Position numbers and translations under genes: made by a program. DNA of 64,000 bases from Roseibium litorale. GTDB taxonomy: Bacteria > Pseudomonadota > Alphaproteobacteria > Rhizobiales > Stappiaceae. This document shows positions 38,194 through 46,604 of the stretch, in pieces; the first letter of the stretch is position 1, and every line of letters starts with the position of its first letter. The stretch is taken from contig NZ_JACYXI010000002.1 of assembly GCF_014842915.1 (NCBI RefSeq), positions 62,001 through 126,000 of the forward strand, read 5' to 3'. The notes under the pieces were generated by a model, which had not been told where the DNA came from, did no database searches, and saw only the letters and a list, made by a program, of their open reading frames with translations.

Positions 38194-39903
38194 TCACGCC
38201 TCAGGAAAAGCCGTCTCGAACAGCACGTCATAGCTGTTTGAGGCGGCGTGGCATTTGCCCGCATGAAAGGCGAATTCGCCCTCGAGTTGGTCCAGCCGGT
38301 AGGTGCCAAGTGCGGCGAGGCGGGGCTGATCTGCAAGCTGAGACAGGCGCCAGGCGTTGAGGGCGGAGACCGCCGCCCAGCCGGCCCGCAGATAGGGCTC
38401 TGCCGCGAACTCTCCCGCACGCGGATTGCCGGTTTTAAGGGCATCCATGCCTGTTGAAAGGGTTTCAAACTGTTCAAGTATTTTCTTCAGAGAAATTTTG
38501 TAACTATCTGAAGATGATGATTTATCGATCTCAGAATGAGCTGCGCCGAGGAAGCTTTTCAGTCCGGCGCCGTTCTCCCGCCAAAGGCGGCGCATGAGGA
38601 AATCTTGCGCCTGCATGCCAGTGGTGCCCTCGTAGATCGCCAGCACCCGGCAGTCGCGCAGGATCTGTTCCACTGGCCATTCGCGGGTGTATCCGGCACC
38701 ACCGAGAACCTGCATCGCAGCGCTTGCCGTTTCGAACGCGGTTTCCGCACCAAAAGTCTTGATGATGGGCAAGGTGAACGCGGCCTGAGCTTCCAGAGCC
38801 GCGCGGGTGTCCGGATCTGCGGTCAGCTCGATCCGGTCGAGCAGCAGGGCGAGATCCAGAACGGCCATGTGCAAGGTTGCGGCCTTGGCGGAAAGATCCA
38901 GAACCTGACGGCGTACATCGCCATGGGCGGAAATCGGTACAGCTGCCCTCTTGGGATCACCGCCTTGGTGGCGTTCATGGATGTAGCCGGCTGCGATGCC
39001 GGCTGCGCCGAGCGCAAGCCCTAGGCCTTGAGCGCCGGTCTGAAGGCGCATGAATTCCATCATGGTGAAAAGCTGGGAAAGGCCACGGCCTTCCTCGCCG
39101 ATCAGGATGCCTTCCGCGCCTTCGAACTGCATCGAGCAGGTGGGAGAGCCGTGAAGGCCCATCTTTTCCTCGATCCGCTCAATGACGATGGCATTGCGGC
39201 GCCCATCCTCAAGCACGTCGGGGACAAGGAACAAGCTGAGGCCTCGCGTGCCGGGGGCATCGCTGGTGCGGGCGAGGAGGCAATGGCCGATACGGGGTGC
39301 CATGTCGTGATCGCCGAAGGAGATCCAGATTTTCTGGCCGGTGATGTGCCAGACACCGTCCCGTTGTTCGCCGCGTGTACGTATCCGGCCCACGTCCGAT
39401 CCGGCGTCCGGCTCGGAAATACAGATGGTAGCCGCCGAGTGGCCGGAGCAGAGAGCCGGAACCCAATCTTCCCGCACTGAGGCATCCGCATGGGCCGCCA
39501 GAAGATGGGCGGCCGCGCGGCTGGAGCCGGCAAGCATCATCAGGGCTGTACAACCCCGGTCGAACAGCATCTGCGCCGCCGTATGCAGAACGACGGGAAG
39601 ACCCTGGCCGCCATGGGCGTCGTCCAGATCCATTCCGATCCAGCCATCACCGGCGAGCGCCTGATAGGCTTGCGCATAACCCGAGGGCGTTCTCACCCGG
39701 CCTCCGTCCAGACGGCAGCCTTCCGCATCACCAGGGCTGTTGACCAGCGCAAGCCTTCCTTCGGCGAACTTGGCCGCTTCGCCAAGGATTGCCTCAACGG
39801 TTTCCTGGTCCAGATCAGGCCGGGCAGCCTGCAGGTCGCGCCAGCCCGGCAGGGCGGCCAGAAGGGCGGCCGAGGTCTGGGCCTGAAGCTGATATCCGGT
39901 CAT
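38194..39903 (-). CDS. Acyl-CoA dehydrogenase family protein
   Basis: A 569-residue FAD enzyme of the longer acyl-CoA dehydrogenase type with an extra C-terminal domain. The FAD/substrate region includes CISEPDAGSDVGRIRTRG and ITGQKIWISFGDHD. The catalytic region is in LAIYEGTTGMQAQDFL. The ATG at 39903 is chosen because TGYQLQAQTSAALLAAL begins family-like sequence and longer frames upstream are anomalous. Its neighbours suggest it oxidises the CoA ester of a dihydro-hydroxycinnamate (phenylpropanoate) to the cinnamoyl-CoA level; that substrate is inferred. Confidence 0.88.
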   Translation of the reverse strand: MTGYQLQAQTSAALLAALPGWRDLQAARPDLDQETVEAILGEAAKFAEGRLALVNSPGDAEGCRLDGGRVRTPSGYAQAYQALAGDGWIGMDLDDAHGGQGLPVVLHTAAQMLFDRGCTALMMLAGSSRAAAHLLAAHADASVREDWVPALCSGHSAATICISEPDAGSDVGRIRTRGEQRDGVWHITGQKIWISFGDHDMAPRIGHCLLARTSDAPGTRGLSLFLVPDVLEDGRRNAIVIERIEEKMGLHGSPTCSMQFEGAEGILIGEEGRGLSQLFTMMEFMRLQTGAQGLGLALGAAGIAAGYIHERHQGGDPKRAAVPISAHGDVRRQVLDLSAKAATLHMAVLDLALLLDRIELTADPDTRAALEAQAAFTLPIIKTFGAETAFETASAAMQVLGGAGYTREWPVEQILRDCRVLAIYEGTTGMQAQDFLMRRLWRENGAGLKSFLGAAHSEIDKSSSSDSYKISLKKILEQFETLSTGMDALKTGNPRAGEFAAEPYLRAGWAAVSALNAWRLSQLADQPRLAALGTYRLDQLEGEFAFHAGKCHAASNSYDVLFETAFPEA

Positions 39904-39934
39904 GAGGCGCCGTCTTTGACTTGGAACAGGAAGG

Positions 39935-40696
39935 TTATTTGGGCTGCAGGCGGACGCCGCCATCAAGACGGATGACTTCGCCGTTGACATAGCCATTGGC
40001 GATGACGAAGCGCACCGCATCGGCGAATTCCGCCGGGTCCCCAAGCCGCGCGGGGCAGGGAATGCTGGCCGCGAGGCTCTTCTGCGCTTCGTCTGGTAGC
40101 TCCGCAAGAAGAGGCGTCAGGAAAATGCCCGGCGCGATTGTGTTGACCCTGATGCCAAAGCGCGCCAGTTCCCGTGCAGCTGGCAGGGCCAGAGAGGTGA
40201 TGCCGCCCTTGGAGGCTGCATAGGCCGCCTGGCCGATCTGGCCGTCGAAGGCCGCGACGGAAGCCGTGTTGACGATGACACCCCGGGCATTGTCCTCAAC
40301 CGGTTCGAGCTCAGCCATATGGGCGGAGACAAGCCGCAGCATATTGAATGTGCCGATCAGATTGACACGGATAACCCGCTCGAAATCCGCCAGTGGCATC
40401 GGGCCATCGCGCCCCACGATGCGTTTTGCGGTGCCGATTCCGGCGCAATTGACCAGAATACGGACCGGGCCACTTTCATTTGCGAGTTTCTTGATGGCGC
40501 TGGAGGCGCCGCTTTCGCTGGTCACGTCTCCCGCAAGGGCCACACCGCCGGTTTCTTCGGCAACACGCGCGGCCGCGGCCTCGTTGCGGTCGAAGACACC
40601 GATCTTGGCTCCAAGACTTGCCAGAAGCCTTGCCGTTGCTTCGCCGAGGCCAGAGCCGCCACCTGTGACAAGGGCTGTGGTTCCGTCGATCCGCAT
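39935..40696 (-). CDS. Short-chain dehydrogenase, probable 3-hydroxyacyl-CoA dehydrogenase
   Basis: A 253-residue classical SDR resembling type II 3-hydroxyacyl-CoA dehydrogenases (HSD10 type). TGGGSGLGEATARLLA binds NAD. VIVNTASVAAFDGQIGQAAYAASKGG carries the catalytic Ser and Tyr-x-x-x-Lys (key QAAYAASKGG). Its first codon overlaps the stop of the feruloyl-CoA synthase gene by one base, so the two are coupled. In this context it probably oxidises a 3-hydroxy-3-arylpropionyl-CoA. Confidence 0.88.
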   Translation of the reverse strand: MRIDGTTALVTGGGSGLGEATARLLASLGAKIGVFDRNEAAAARVAEETGGVALAGDVTSESGASSAIKKLANESGPVRILVNCAGIGTAKRIVGRDGPMPLADFERVIRVNLIGTFNMLRLVSAHMAELEPVEDNARGVIVNTASVAAFDGQIGQAAYAASKGGITSLALPAARELARFGIRVNTIAPGIFLTPLLAELPDEAQKSLAASIPCPARLGDPAEFADAVRFVIANGYVNGEVIRLDGGVRLQPK

Positions 40697-42582
40697 CAGG
40701 CTGGTTCCTTCGCTTTCGGCAAAATGACATCTGGACCGTCATTATAGAGGCGGTCCACCAGTTCTGCCCGGTGGGCGAGAATGGCGCGCTGGTTGAGCGA
40801 TCCTTTTTCCGTGATTTCGCCCCGGTCGAAGGAAGGCTCGCTGTCGAGGAAGATCAGACGGGTGATCCGGGTTGCGGAGCCTGTCGCCTTTCGGCCGTGC
40901 GCACCGAGCCGCGCGGAGAGTTCTTGCCTCAGCTTTGGGTGTGCCAGCACTTCGGCGTTGTCTTCAGGAGCATCCGCACCGAGAAATGCGCGCATCGCGG
41001 GCAGGGCAGGCAGAACCAGTGCCCCTAGCTCCTCGTGGTTCTCGCCGGTGATGACACAATCGCGGATCAGGCCGCCAAGGTCGTTGACCAGTGTTGCCCG
41101 AAGCGCGCCCACGGCCACCCATGTCCCGGTCTGAAGCTTGAAGTTTTCTGCAATGCGTCCGTCGAAATAGAAACCCTTGGACGGGTCGCCGGGCACTGCA
41201 TAGCGCAGGGCATCGCCGAGACAGTAGAAGCCCTCGTCGTCAAAGGCGTTTGCGGTCAGTTCGGCATTGCGCCAGTAGCCCGGCGTGACATTGGGCCCCT
41301 TCAAGCGGGCTTCGAGTTTTCCGCCATTCGGAACCAGCTTCAACGTGATCCCTCGGGCGGGGATGCCGACATTGCCCGGGGAAGGCTGGGTCTCGGTGAT
41401 GGCAAGCGAGAAGGGGGCCGTTTCCGTTGCCCCCAAACCGGTGACCAGGTTGATCGGATAGCCGGCCGTCCTGGCCGACAGGGCGATCAGGTCGTCCCAG
41501 GTGTGCTGGGCCATGCCTGCGCCCGCATACATCATCATCTTGAGATTCTTGAAGAAGTTCTGACGCAGCTGGTCGTCGCTCTCCATGGCATGGATCAGCA
41601 TCTCGTAGCCGGACGGCACGTTGAAGTACCAGGTCGGCGAGATTTCCTTGAGGTTCTTCAGCGTTTCCGCGATGCCTTTGGGCGTCGGCTTGCCTTCGTC
41701 GATGTAGAAGGTGCCGCCGTGGTAGAGCGCCATATTGAAAACCTTGTTGCCACTGGCAACATGGTTCCAGGGGGCCCAGTCGACGATGACTGGCGGCTCT
41801 TGCGTCAGAAAGGCGTAACAATCTGCCACCATGGCCTGGTTCGCGCACATCATGCGCTGGGTCTGGATGACGGCCTTGGGCGAACCCGTGGTGCCGGAAG
41901 TGAAGAGGAACTTGGCGACCGTATCCGGACCAACCTTGGCCGCTGCCGTGTCGACAGCGTCCGTTGCCGGCGTTGCGGCAAGATCCGCGAAGGAAATGGT
42001 CGGGCGGCCTGAGAAGTTGCCTTCCGCTGCTATGGCCGCGACGGACGCGTCAAACACCGTGGAGACTGCGCGGTCATAGCCCTCGGCCTTGTCCGCGAAG
42101 ACCGCGCCCGGGGTGATCTGGGCTGCGATGTCCTTTAGTTTGGCATAGTCCTCCGAGATCAGCGCATAGGCTGGAGCGACCGCTGCAGACGGAATGCCCA
42201 CGTGCTGGGCGGCGAGAGCGATCAGGGCGTGCTCGATGGAATTTCCGGACAGAATCAGGACCGGATGGTCCGGGCCAAGACCAAGGTTCATAAGGCCTTG
42301 CGCGATGGAGCGGACGGTGGCCAGGGCCTGACTGTAGGACACCTTGCGCCAGTTGCCATCCTTGTCCCGTGCAGCAATCCAGGTCTGGTCTGGAGTTGCC
42401 TTTGCCCAGTGTTCCAGGCGTTCGGTGATCCGGTCCGGATAAGGTCCGAGTTCATCCTCCCGCCACACATAGGTGGCGCCATTCTCACGGGTTTCCCAGC
42501 GTATTTCCGGGGTCCAGGTGGCAACCCGTCCCGTTCCCTTCGTCCCATTGCCTGCCGGCTGTGGTGCCGTCGTGACCATCAC
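40696..42582 (-). CDS. Feruloyl-CoA synthase / hydroxycinnamate-CoA ligase
   Basis: A 628-residue adenylate-forming CoA ligase. The phosphate-binding motif is LFTSGTTGSPKAVIQTQ. LGATETAPF and the hinge-type FYFDGRIAENFKL are seen later. The length (over 600) and the N-terminal TYVWREDELGPYPDRI are those of feruloyl-CoA synthases rather than general medium-chain ligases. It activates ferulate, p-coumarate or caffeate as CoA esters, the entry step of the pathway. It is divergent from the crotonase gene across a 162-base region with a candidate MarR operator. Confidence 0.87.
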   Translation of the reverse strand: MMVTTAPQPAGNGTKGTGRVATWTPEIRWETRENGATYVWREDELGPYPDRITERLEHWAKATPDQTWIAARDKDGNWRKVSYSQALATVRSIAQGLMNLGLGPDHPVLILSGNSIEHALIALAAQHVGIPSAAVAPAYALISEDYAKLKDIAAQITPGAVFADKAEGYDRAVSTVFDASVAAIAAEGNFSGRPTISFADLAATPATDAVDTAAAKVGPDTVAKFLFTSGTTGSPKAVIQTQRMMCANQAMVADCYAFLTQEPPVIVDWAPWNHVASGNKVFNMALYHGGTFYIDEGKPTPKGIAETLKNLKEISPTWYFNVPSGYEMLIHAMESDDQLRQNFFKNLKMMMYAGAGMAQHTWDDLIALSARTAGYPINLVTGLGATETAPFSLAITETQPSPGNVGIPARGITLKLVPNGGKLEARLKGPNVTPGYWRNAELTANAFDDEGFYCLGDALRYAVPGDPSKGFYFDGRIAENFKLQTGTWVAVGALRATLVNDLGGLIRDCVITGENHEELGALVLPALPAMRAFLGADAPEDNAEVLAHPKLRQELSARLGAHGRKATGSATRITRLIFLDSEPSFDRGEITEKGSLNQRAILAHRAELVDRLYNDGPDVILPKAKEPA

Positions 42583-42657
42583 CCGTCCTCCCGAATGCGG
42601 TTATCTGAGCGCTGTCCCCTCCTTGGAACGTTGCGCCTTCAAATTGTTTGCATGATA

Positions 42658-42677
42658 ATTGTTTCCTTGTAAACATT
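42658..42677. promoter_or_regulatory. Candidate MarR operator in the hydroxycinnamate locus
   Basis: TGTTT (42660-42664) and AAACA (42671-42675) form an inverted repeat around CCTTGT. A related half-site TTGTTTGC begins at 42644. The region is AT-rich and lies between divergent catabolic transcription units, the usual place for the operator of a CouR/HcaR-type MarR repressor. The assignment is inference. Confidence 0.4.
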
Positions 42678-42744
42678 TTATGTGTAGTCTTTTTGCCAAG
42701 GCCTCAAACGGCCAGTGACAACAACCGAACGGAATGGGTGAGGA

Positions 42745-43545
42745 ATGGCTCAGGCGGATCAACAACCTCTCGTGACCTACGACCTGGTCGACGGCATCGC
42801 GCATATCGGCCTGAACCGGCCCGAAAAGCGCAACGCCGTGAGCGACCGCGTCATCGACGCCCTGTCAGCTGCCATCGACAAGGCAGACCGTGAGGCAAAG
42901 GCAGGAGTTCTGTTCGGGGCCGGGAAGCACTTCTGCGCAGGTCTGGATCTTGCTGAACATGCGGAGCGCACGCCCATTGAAGGCATCCGCAACTCGCGCG
43001 GCTGGCATGCGGTCTTCGCCAAGATCGAATTCGGCATGATCCCCTGGGTTTCCGCGCTGCATGGCGCTGTCGTCGGCGGCGGGCTCGAGCTTGCCGCGTC
43101 CACCCATATCCGCGTTGCGGACAAGACCGCCTTCTTCGCGCTTCCGGAAGGCCAGCGTGGCATTTTCGTCGGTGGCGGCGGGTCGGTGCGTATTCAGCGC
43201 CTGATGGGAACGGCCCGGATGATGGATCTGATGCTGACCGGCCGGTCGCTCAACGCGGACGAGGCCGAACGCGCCAACCTTGCCCAATATGTTGTCGAGG
43301 CGGGAACAGCCCGGGACAAGGCAACGGAACTTGCAAAAAAGGCCGCGTCCAATGCGGAGCTGTCCAACTACGCGGTCATTCACGCCCTGCCGCGGATTCA
43401 GGATATGGCCCGTGAGGATGGTCTGTTCACAGAGTCCTTCGTGGCCTCCTTCACCACCACCACGGATGAAGCCAAGGAACGCCTGCGGGCGTTTCTGGAA
43501 AAGCGGGCTGCCAAGGTTCACAACCCGAATGGAGATGCTGCATGA
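42745..43545 (+). CDS. Enoyl-CoA hydratase/isomerase family protein (crotonase)
   Basis: A 266-residue crotonase-fold enzyme. GAGKHFCAGLDLAEH forms the first half of the oxyanion hole, and ALHGAVVGGGLELAAST the second. In this locus it probably hydrates feruloyl- or coumaroyl-CoA. Whether it also cleaves the product to an aldehyde and acetyl-CoA, as hydratase-lyases do, cannot be told from sequence. It overlaps the MarR gene by four bases. Confidence 0.88.
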   Translation: MAQADQQPLVTYDLVDGIAHIGLNRPEKRNAVSDRVIDALSAAIDKADREAKAGVLFGAGKHFCAGLDLAEHAERTPIEGIRNSRGWHAVFAKIEFGMIPWVSALHGAVVGGGLELAASTHIRVADKTAFFALPEGQRGIFVGGGGSVRIQRLMGTARMMDLMLTGRSLNADEAERANLAQYVVEAGTARDKATELAKKAASNAELSNYAVIHALPRIQDMAREDGLFTESFVASFTTTTDEAKERLRAFLEKRAAKVHNPNGDAA

Positions 43546-44021
43546 TCCCGGAGGTTCTTGATCCCGCTTCCCGCAGCCGTATCGATCTCGGCGGATTGGA
43601 ACAGTCGCTTGGTTTTCTGCTGCGCGTTTCGCAGTTGAAGGTCTTTCATCACTTCTTCGAAAAGCTTGGCCACATCGGTCTGAAGCCCGGGGAATATTCG
43701 GTGCTGTGGGTCATCGCCCGCAATCCGGGCATCCGTCAGGGGCTTCTGGCGCAGAACCTTGCGATCAAGAACGCCCACATGACCAAGCTGATCCGCAGCT
43801 TCGAGGTCTATGGCTTTGTCGAGCGGCGCATTCCCGATGAGGACCGCCGGGCAGTCGAACTGTCGCTGACCGAGCAGGGTGAAGCCTTTGTCGCCCGGCA
43901 CAAGCCGGACTTCTTCGGCTACATTCAAACCCTCGACAGTCCGCTGGATGAAAGCGAAACGCGCGAACTGGTCCGCCTGCTGGCCAAGTTCTCAGGCATT
44001 TCCCGGGAGAGCGTTCAATGA
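43542..44021 (+). CDS. MarR-family regulator, probable hydroxycinnamate repressor
   Basis: A 159-residue winged-helix regulator. The recognition region ARNPGIRQGLLAQNLAIKNAHMTKLIRSFE (key LLAQNLAIKNAHMTKLI) and wing VERRIPDEDRRAVELSLTEQG are MarR-typical. It is sandwiched by four-base overlaps between the crotonase and amidohydrolase genes. By analogy with CouR and related proteins, which respond to the hydroxycinnamoyl-CoA, it probably represses this locus. The ligand is inferred. Confidence 0.88.
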   Translation: MIPEVLDPASRSRIDLGGLEQSLGFLLRVSQLKVFHHFFEKLGHIGLKPGEYSVLWVIARNPGIRQGLLAQNLAIKNAHMTKLIRSFEVYGFVERRIPDEDRRAVELSLTEQGEAFVARHKPDFFGYIQTLDSPLDESETRELVRLLAKFSGISRESVQ

Positions 44022-44893
44022 ACATCGACGACATCATCGCCATCGACTTCCACACCCATGCGGAAGAACCCTGCTGTGGCCACCGGGACGATGGTTATGA
44101 CGAGTTTCAGGCCGGAATGGCCAAGTATTTCAAGAACCCGGCGGGTGCCAAGGGCATGCTGCCGACCGTTCGCGAAACGGCCACCTACTACCGGGAACGC
44201 AAGATTGCCTGCGTGATTTTCCCTGTGGATGCGGAGCGCGAAACCGGCTTCCGCCGCTATTCCAACGAGGAAGTGGCTGAGATCGCTGCCGAGAATTCCG
44301 ACATCATGATCCCCTTTGCCTCGATTGACCCGGCAAAGGGCAAGACCGGTGCGCGGGAAGCCCGCCGCCTGGTGCGGGAGTTCGGCGTCAAGGGCTTCAA
44401 GTTTCATCCGACGATGCAGGGCTTCTACCCGAATGACCGCAGCGCCTATGTGCTTTACGAGGCAATTGCAGAAGAGGGGGCGATCAGCCTCTTCCACACC
44501 GGCCAGACTGGTGTGGGCGCAGGCATGCCCGGCGGCATGGGCATGCGGCTGAAATATTCCAATCCCATGTATCTGGACGATGTGGCCGCGGATTTTCCGA
44601 CCATGCCGATCATTCTGGCGCATCCATCCTTCCCCTGGCAGGAGGAGGCGCTGTCGGTCGCGACCCACAAGCCGAATGTCTACATCGACATGTCCGGCTG
44701 GTCGCCGAAATACTTCCCGCAGATCCTGATCCAGTATGCCAACACCATCTTGAAGAAGAAGATGCTGTTCGGCTCCGACTGGCCCGCGATCACCCCGGAC
44801 CGCTGGCTGGCAGATTTTGAAAAGATCGACATCCGCGACGAAGTCCGCCCGCTGATCCTCAAGGAAAACGCGAGAGCACTTCTGAAGCTGTAA
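44018..44893 (+). CDS. Amidohydrolase-2 family metal-dependent hydrolase
   Basis: A 291-residue TIM-barrel protein related to gamma-resorcylate and ACMS decarboxylases. The N-terminal AIDFHTHAEEP gives the H-x-H metal motif. GVKGFKFHPTMQGFYPND, ISLFHTGQTGVG, ILAHPSFPWQ and LFGSDWPAITPD show further ligands. In an operon with ligase, hydratase and dehydrogenase, it is a candidate for cleaving the aryl-beta-ketoacyl-CoA or for a late decarboxylation. Substrate is not established. Confidence 0.85.
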   Translation: MNIDDIIAIDFHTHAEEPCCGHRDDGYDEFQAGMAKYFKNPAGAKGMLPTVRETATYYRERKIACVIFPVDAERETGFRRYSNEEVAEIAAENSDIMIPFASIDPAKGKTGAREARRLVREFGVKGFKFHPTMQGFYPNDRSAYVLYEAIAEEGAISLFHTGQTGVGAGMPGGMGMRLKYSNPMYLDDVAADFPTMPIILAHPSFPWQEEALSVATHKPNVYIDMSGWSPKYFPQILIQYANTILKKKMLFGSDWPAITPDRWLADFEKIDIRDEVRPLILKENARALLKL

Positions 44894-45440
44894 GCGGCGG
44901 CTTTGGTTTGTCTCCTCGGGCTTCGACCCGAGGGGCTCACTCTGTTCCGCCTCCAGAAAGCACAACTTGCCTGCGAGGAGCGGTTCCGGAATGGATGCCA
45001 TGGTCAAGCCCACTGGTGTCCGGTTTCGAGGGGCGTCATTGGATTTCGAGACGGTCGAACTTGCTCCCGTCTCCCCCCTTGCGGGGGAGATGCCCCCGAA
45101 TAGGGGCCGAGGGGGGTATAAGCCCCTCGGAACATTGCGGCCTTTGCTGAATATGCGGAAGTCTTACCCCCCTCTGTCAGCTGCCGCTGACATCTCCCCC
45201 GCAAGGGGGGAGACGGGCATACGCCGCACCGTTTGCGTGTCCCAGACAGCTTTGAGCAGGAAATAAACTGTGATTTCAACGTCTTGGATGCGATCCCGGA
45301 ACGTAAGCCGGACAGCAGTGGGTCAAGCCATGGCAGGACGAAGCGGGAGCGGATTTCTCAAGCCGGAAAGCCGACTTGGGCTGTTTTCCTGCCCGGGATC
45401 GACTATCCCGCCATCCCACGCTTTTTCCCAAATTTCCCCT
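44894..45440. other. Intergenic region between convergent genes
   Basis: 547 bases lie between the amidohydrolase and M42 peptidase genes. It holds a GC-rich hairpin (CCTCGGG at 44914-44920 with CCCGAGG at 44927-44933, no T-run) that may terminate the amidohydrolase transcript. It also holds the family C repeat doublet (45066-45217). The remaining 45218-45440 shows nothing recognised. Confidence 0.6.
45066..45217. repeat. Inverted doublet of palindromic repeats (family C, copy 1)
   Basis: A plus-oriented unit (45066-45120) starts CCCGTCTCCCCCCTTGCGGG and ends with GGGGGGTA. A minus-oriented unit (45165-45217) ends with the inverse complement of the same start. Each unit contains the hairpin CTCCCCC/GGGGGAG. 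Units of the same family recur at 54294-54499. Confidence 0.8.
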
Positions 45441-46604
45441 CTATTCCTCCTGTTCCGGCTGCTTGACCTCGGGCATTAAGGTCTGTGTGGCTTCTTCGAT
45501 CTGCTGATGGGTGAAGCCTTTAAGGCCGCCGAAGTTGCGTGTGTCGCGTTTTATGGCAAGGGGGCTCAGCGCATAGGCCGCTGCAAGCTCGGCGAGAGAC
45601 CTTAGCGCATGCATATGGATGCGCTCGTAGCCATGGCTTGAATCTATGCCGAAGGTGATCAGCGCGGTGCGCACGTCTGCACCAGCCTCGACAGCTGCGG
45701 CGGCATCGGAGCGGTAGTAGCGGAACACGTCCTTCTGGTGCTTGATCTCGTGATCGCGGCAGAGCTGGGCCAGCTTCCGGGACAGATGATAGTCGAAGGG
45801 GCCGGTCTGGTCCGCCATGGCAATGGTGACACCGAACTCCTCTGAAGCCTGTCCCGGTGCGCTGGTGCCATTGTCGATGGCGACAAGGGAGGCGACGTCG
45901 TGGGGCAGGATCGAGGTCGCCCCATGTCCGGTCTCTTCGGCAATTGTGAACAGCCAATAGGTGTCGACGGTGGGTGTTTCGCCCGAAGCTATCAGCGCCT
46001 TGAGCGTTGCCAGCATGACCGCGACCCCGGCCTTGTCGTCCAGGTGCCGGGAGACGATGAAGCCATTGTCGAGGAACTCTGGCTGCGGATCGACGGCGAC
46101 GATGTCACCGATCTCGATGCCGAGCTTTTTCACATCATTTGCTGATTTGGCATAGGCGTCGACACGCAGCTCAACAGTCCGCCAGCTGACAGGGAGGGAA
46201 TCCACCTCATCATTGAAGGTGTGGCCCGAGGCCTTGAGCGGCAGAATTGTGCCCCGGTAGGCGCCGTGTTCAGAGAAGATGGTCACTCGCGCGCCTTCCG
46301 CGAAACGGGAAGACCAGTGGCCAATGGGCACGAGCTCCAGACGGCCGTTATCCTTCACGTATTTGACCTGAGCGCCAAGCGTGTCCACATGGGCGACGAA
46401 GGCGCGGGCTGCCTTGGACGAATGGCCCTTCAAGCGGGCACGGATGGCACCGCGCCGGGTCAGCTCATAGTCAAGCCCGAGCTTTTCCAGCTCTTCGCAG
46501 ACATGACGGGCGATTTCGTCCGTGTAACCGGTCGGGCTGGGGATCGACAGCAGGTCTTCGAGCGATTTTGCCAGATAGGGAATATCGATGGCGACAAGGC
46601 TCAT
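45441..46604 (-). CDS. NAGGN-system M42 family metallopeptidase
   Basis: A 387-residue M42-type zinc aminopeptidase of the kind linked to N-acetylglutaminylglutamine amide (NAGGN) loci. LLSIPSPTGYTDEIARHVCEEL begins the fold (key SIPSPTGYTDE). AFVAHVDTLGAQVKYV, LDDKAGVAVMLATLKAL and EETGHGATSILP carry metal ligands and the catalytic Glu. It overlaps ngg by four bases. Its role may be turnover of the dipeptide; this is inferred from linkage. Confidence 0.9.
   Translation of the reverse strand: MSLVAIDIPYLAKSLEDLLSIPSPTGYTDEIARHVCEELEKLGLDYELTRRGAIRARLKGHSSKAARAFVAHVDTLGAQVKYVKDNGRLELVPIGHWSSRFAEGARVTIFSEHGAYRGTILPLKASGHTFNDEVDSLPVSWRTVELRVDAYAKSANDVKKLGIEIGDIVAVDPQPEFLDNGFIVSRHLDDKAGVAVMLATLKALIASGETPTVDTYWLFTIAEETGHGATSILPHDVASLVAIDNGTSAPGQASEEFGVTIAMADQTGPFDYHLSRKLAQLCRDHEIKHQKDVFRYYRSDAAAAVEAGADVRTALITFGIDSSHGYERIHMHALRSLAELAAAYALSPLAIKRDTRNFGGLKGFTHQQIEEATQTLMPEVKQPEQEE

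Noticed and set aside
39904..40107. Longer acyl-CoA dehydrogenase start 68 codons upstream
   Set aside because: The extra residues read through the end of the SDR gene region, are Arg/Ser-rich and unlike the family; the ATG at 39903 begins conserved sequence.
42601..42744. Small open frames in the ligase-crotonase gap
   Set aside because: They are short, overlap both divergent promoter areas and show no conserved features.
44938..45479. Overlapping short frames in the convergent gap at 45 kb
   Set aside because: Several pass through the family C repeats and give Pro/Gly-rich repeat translations; none has a convincing start or family match.
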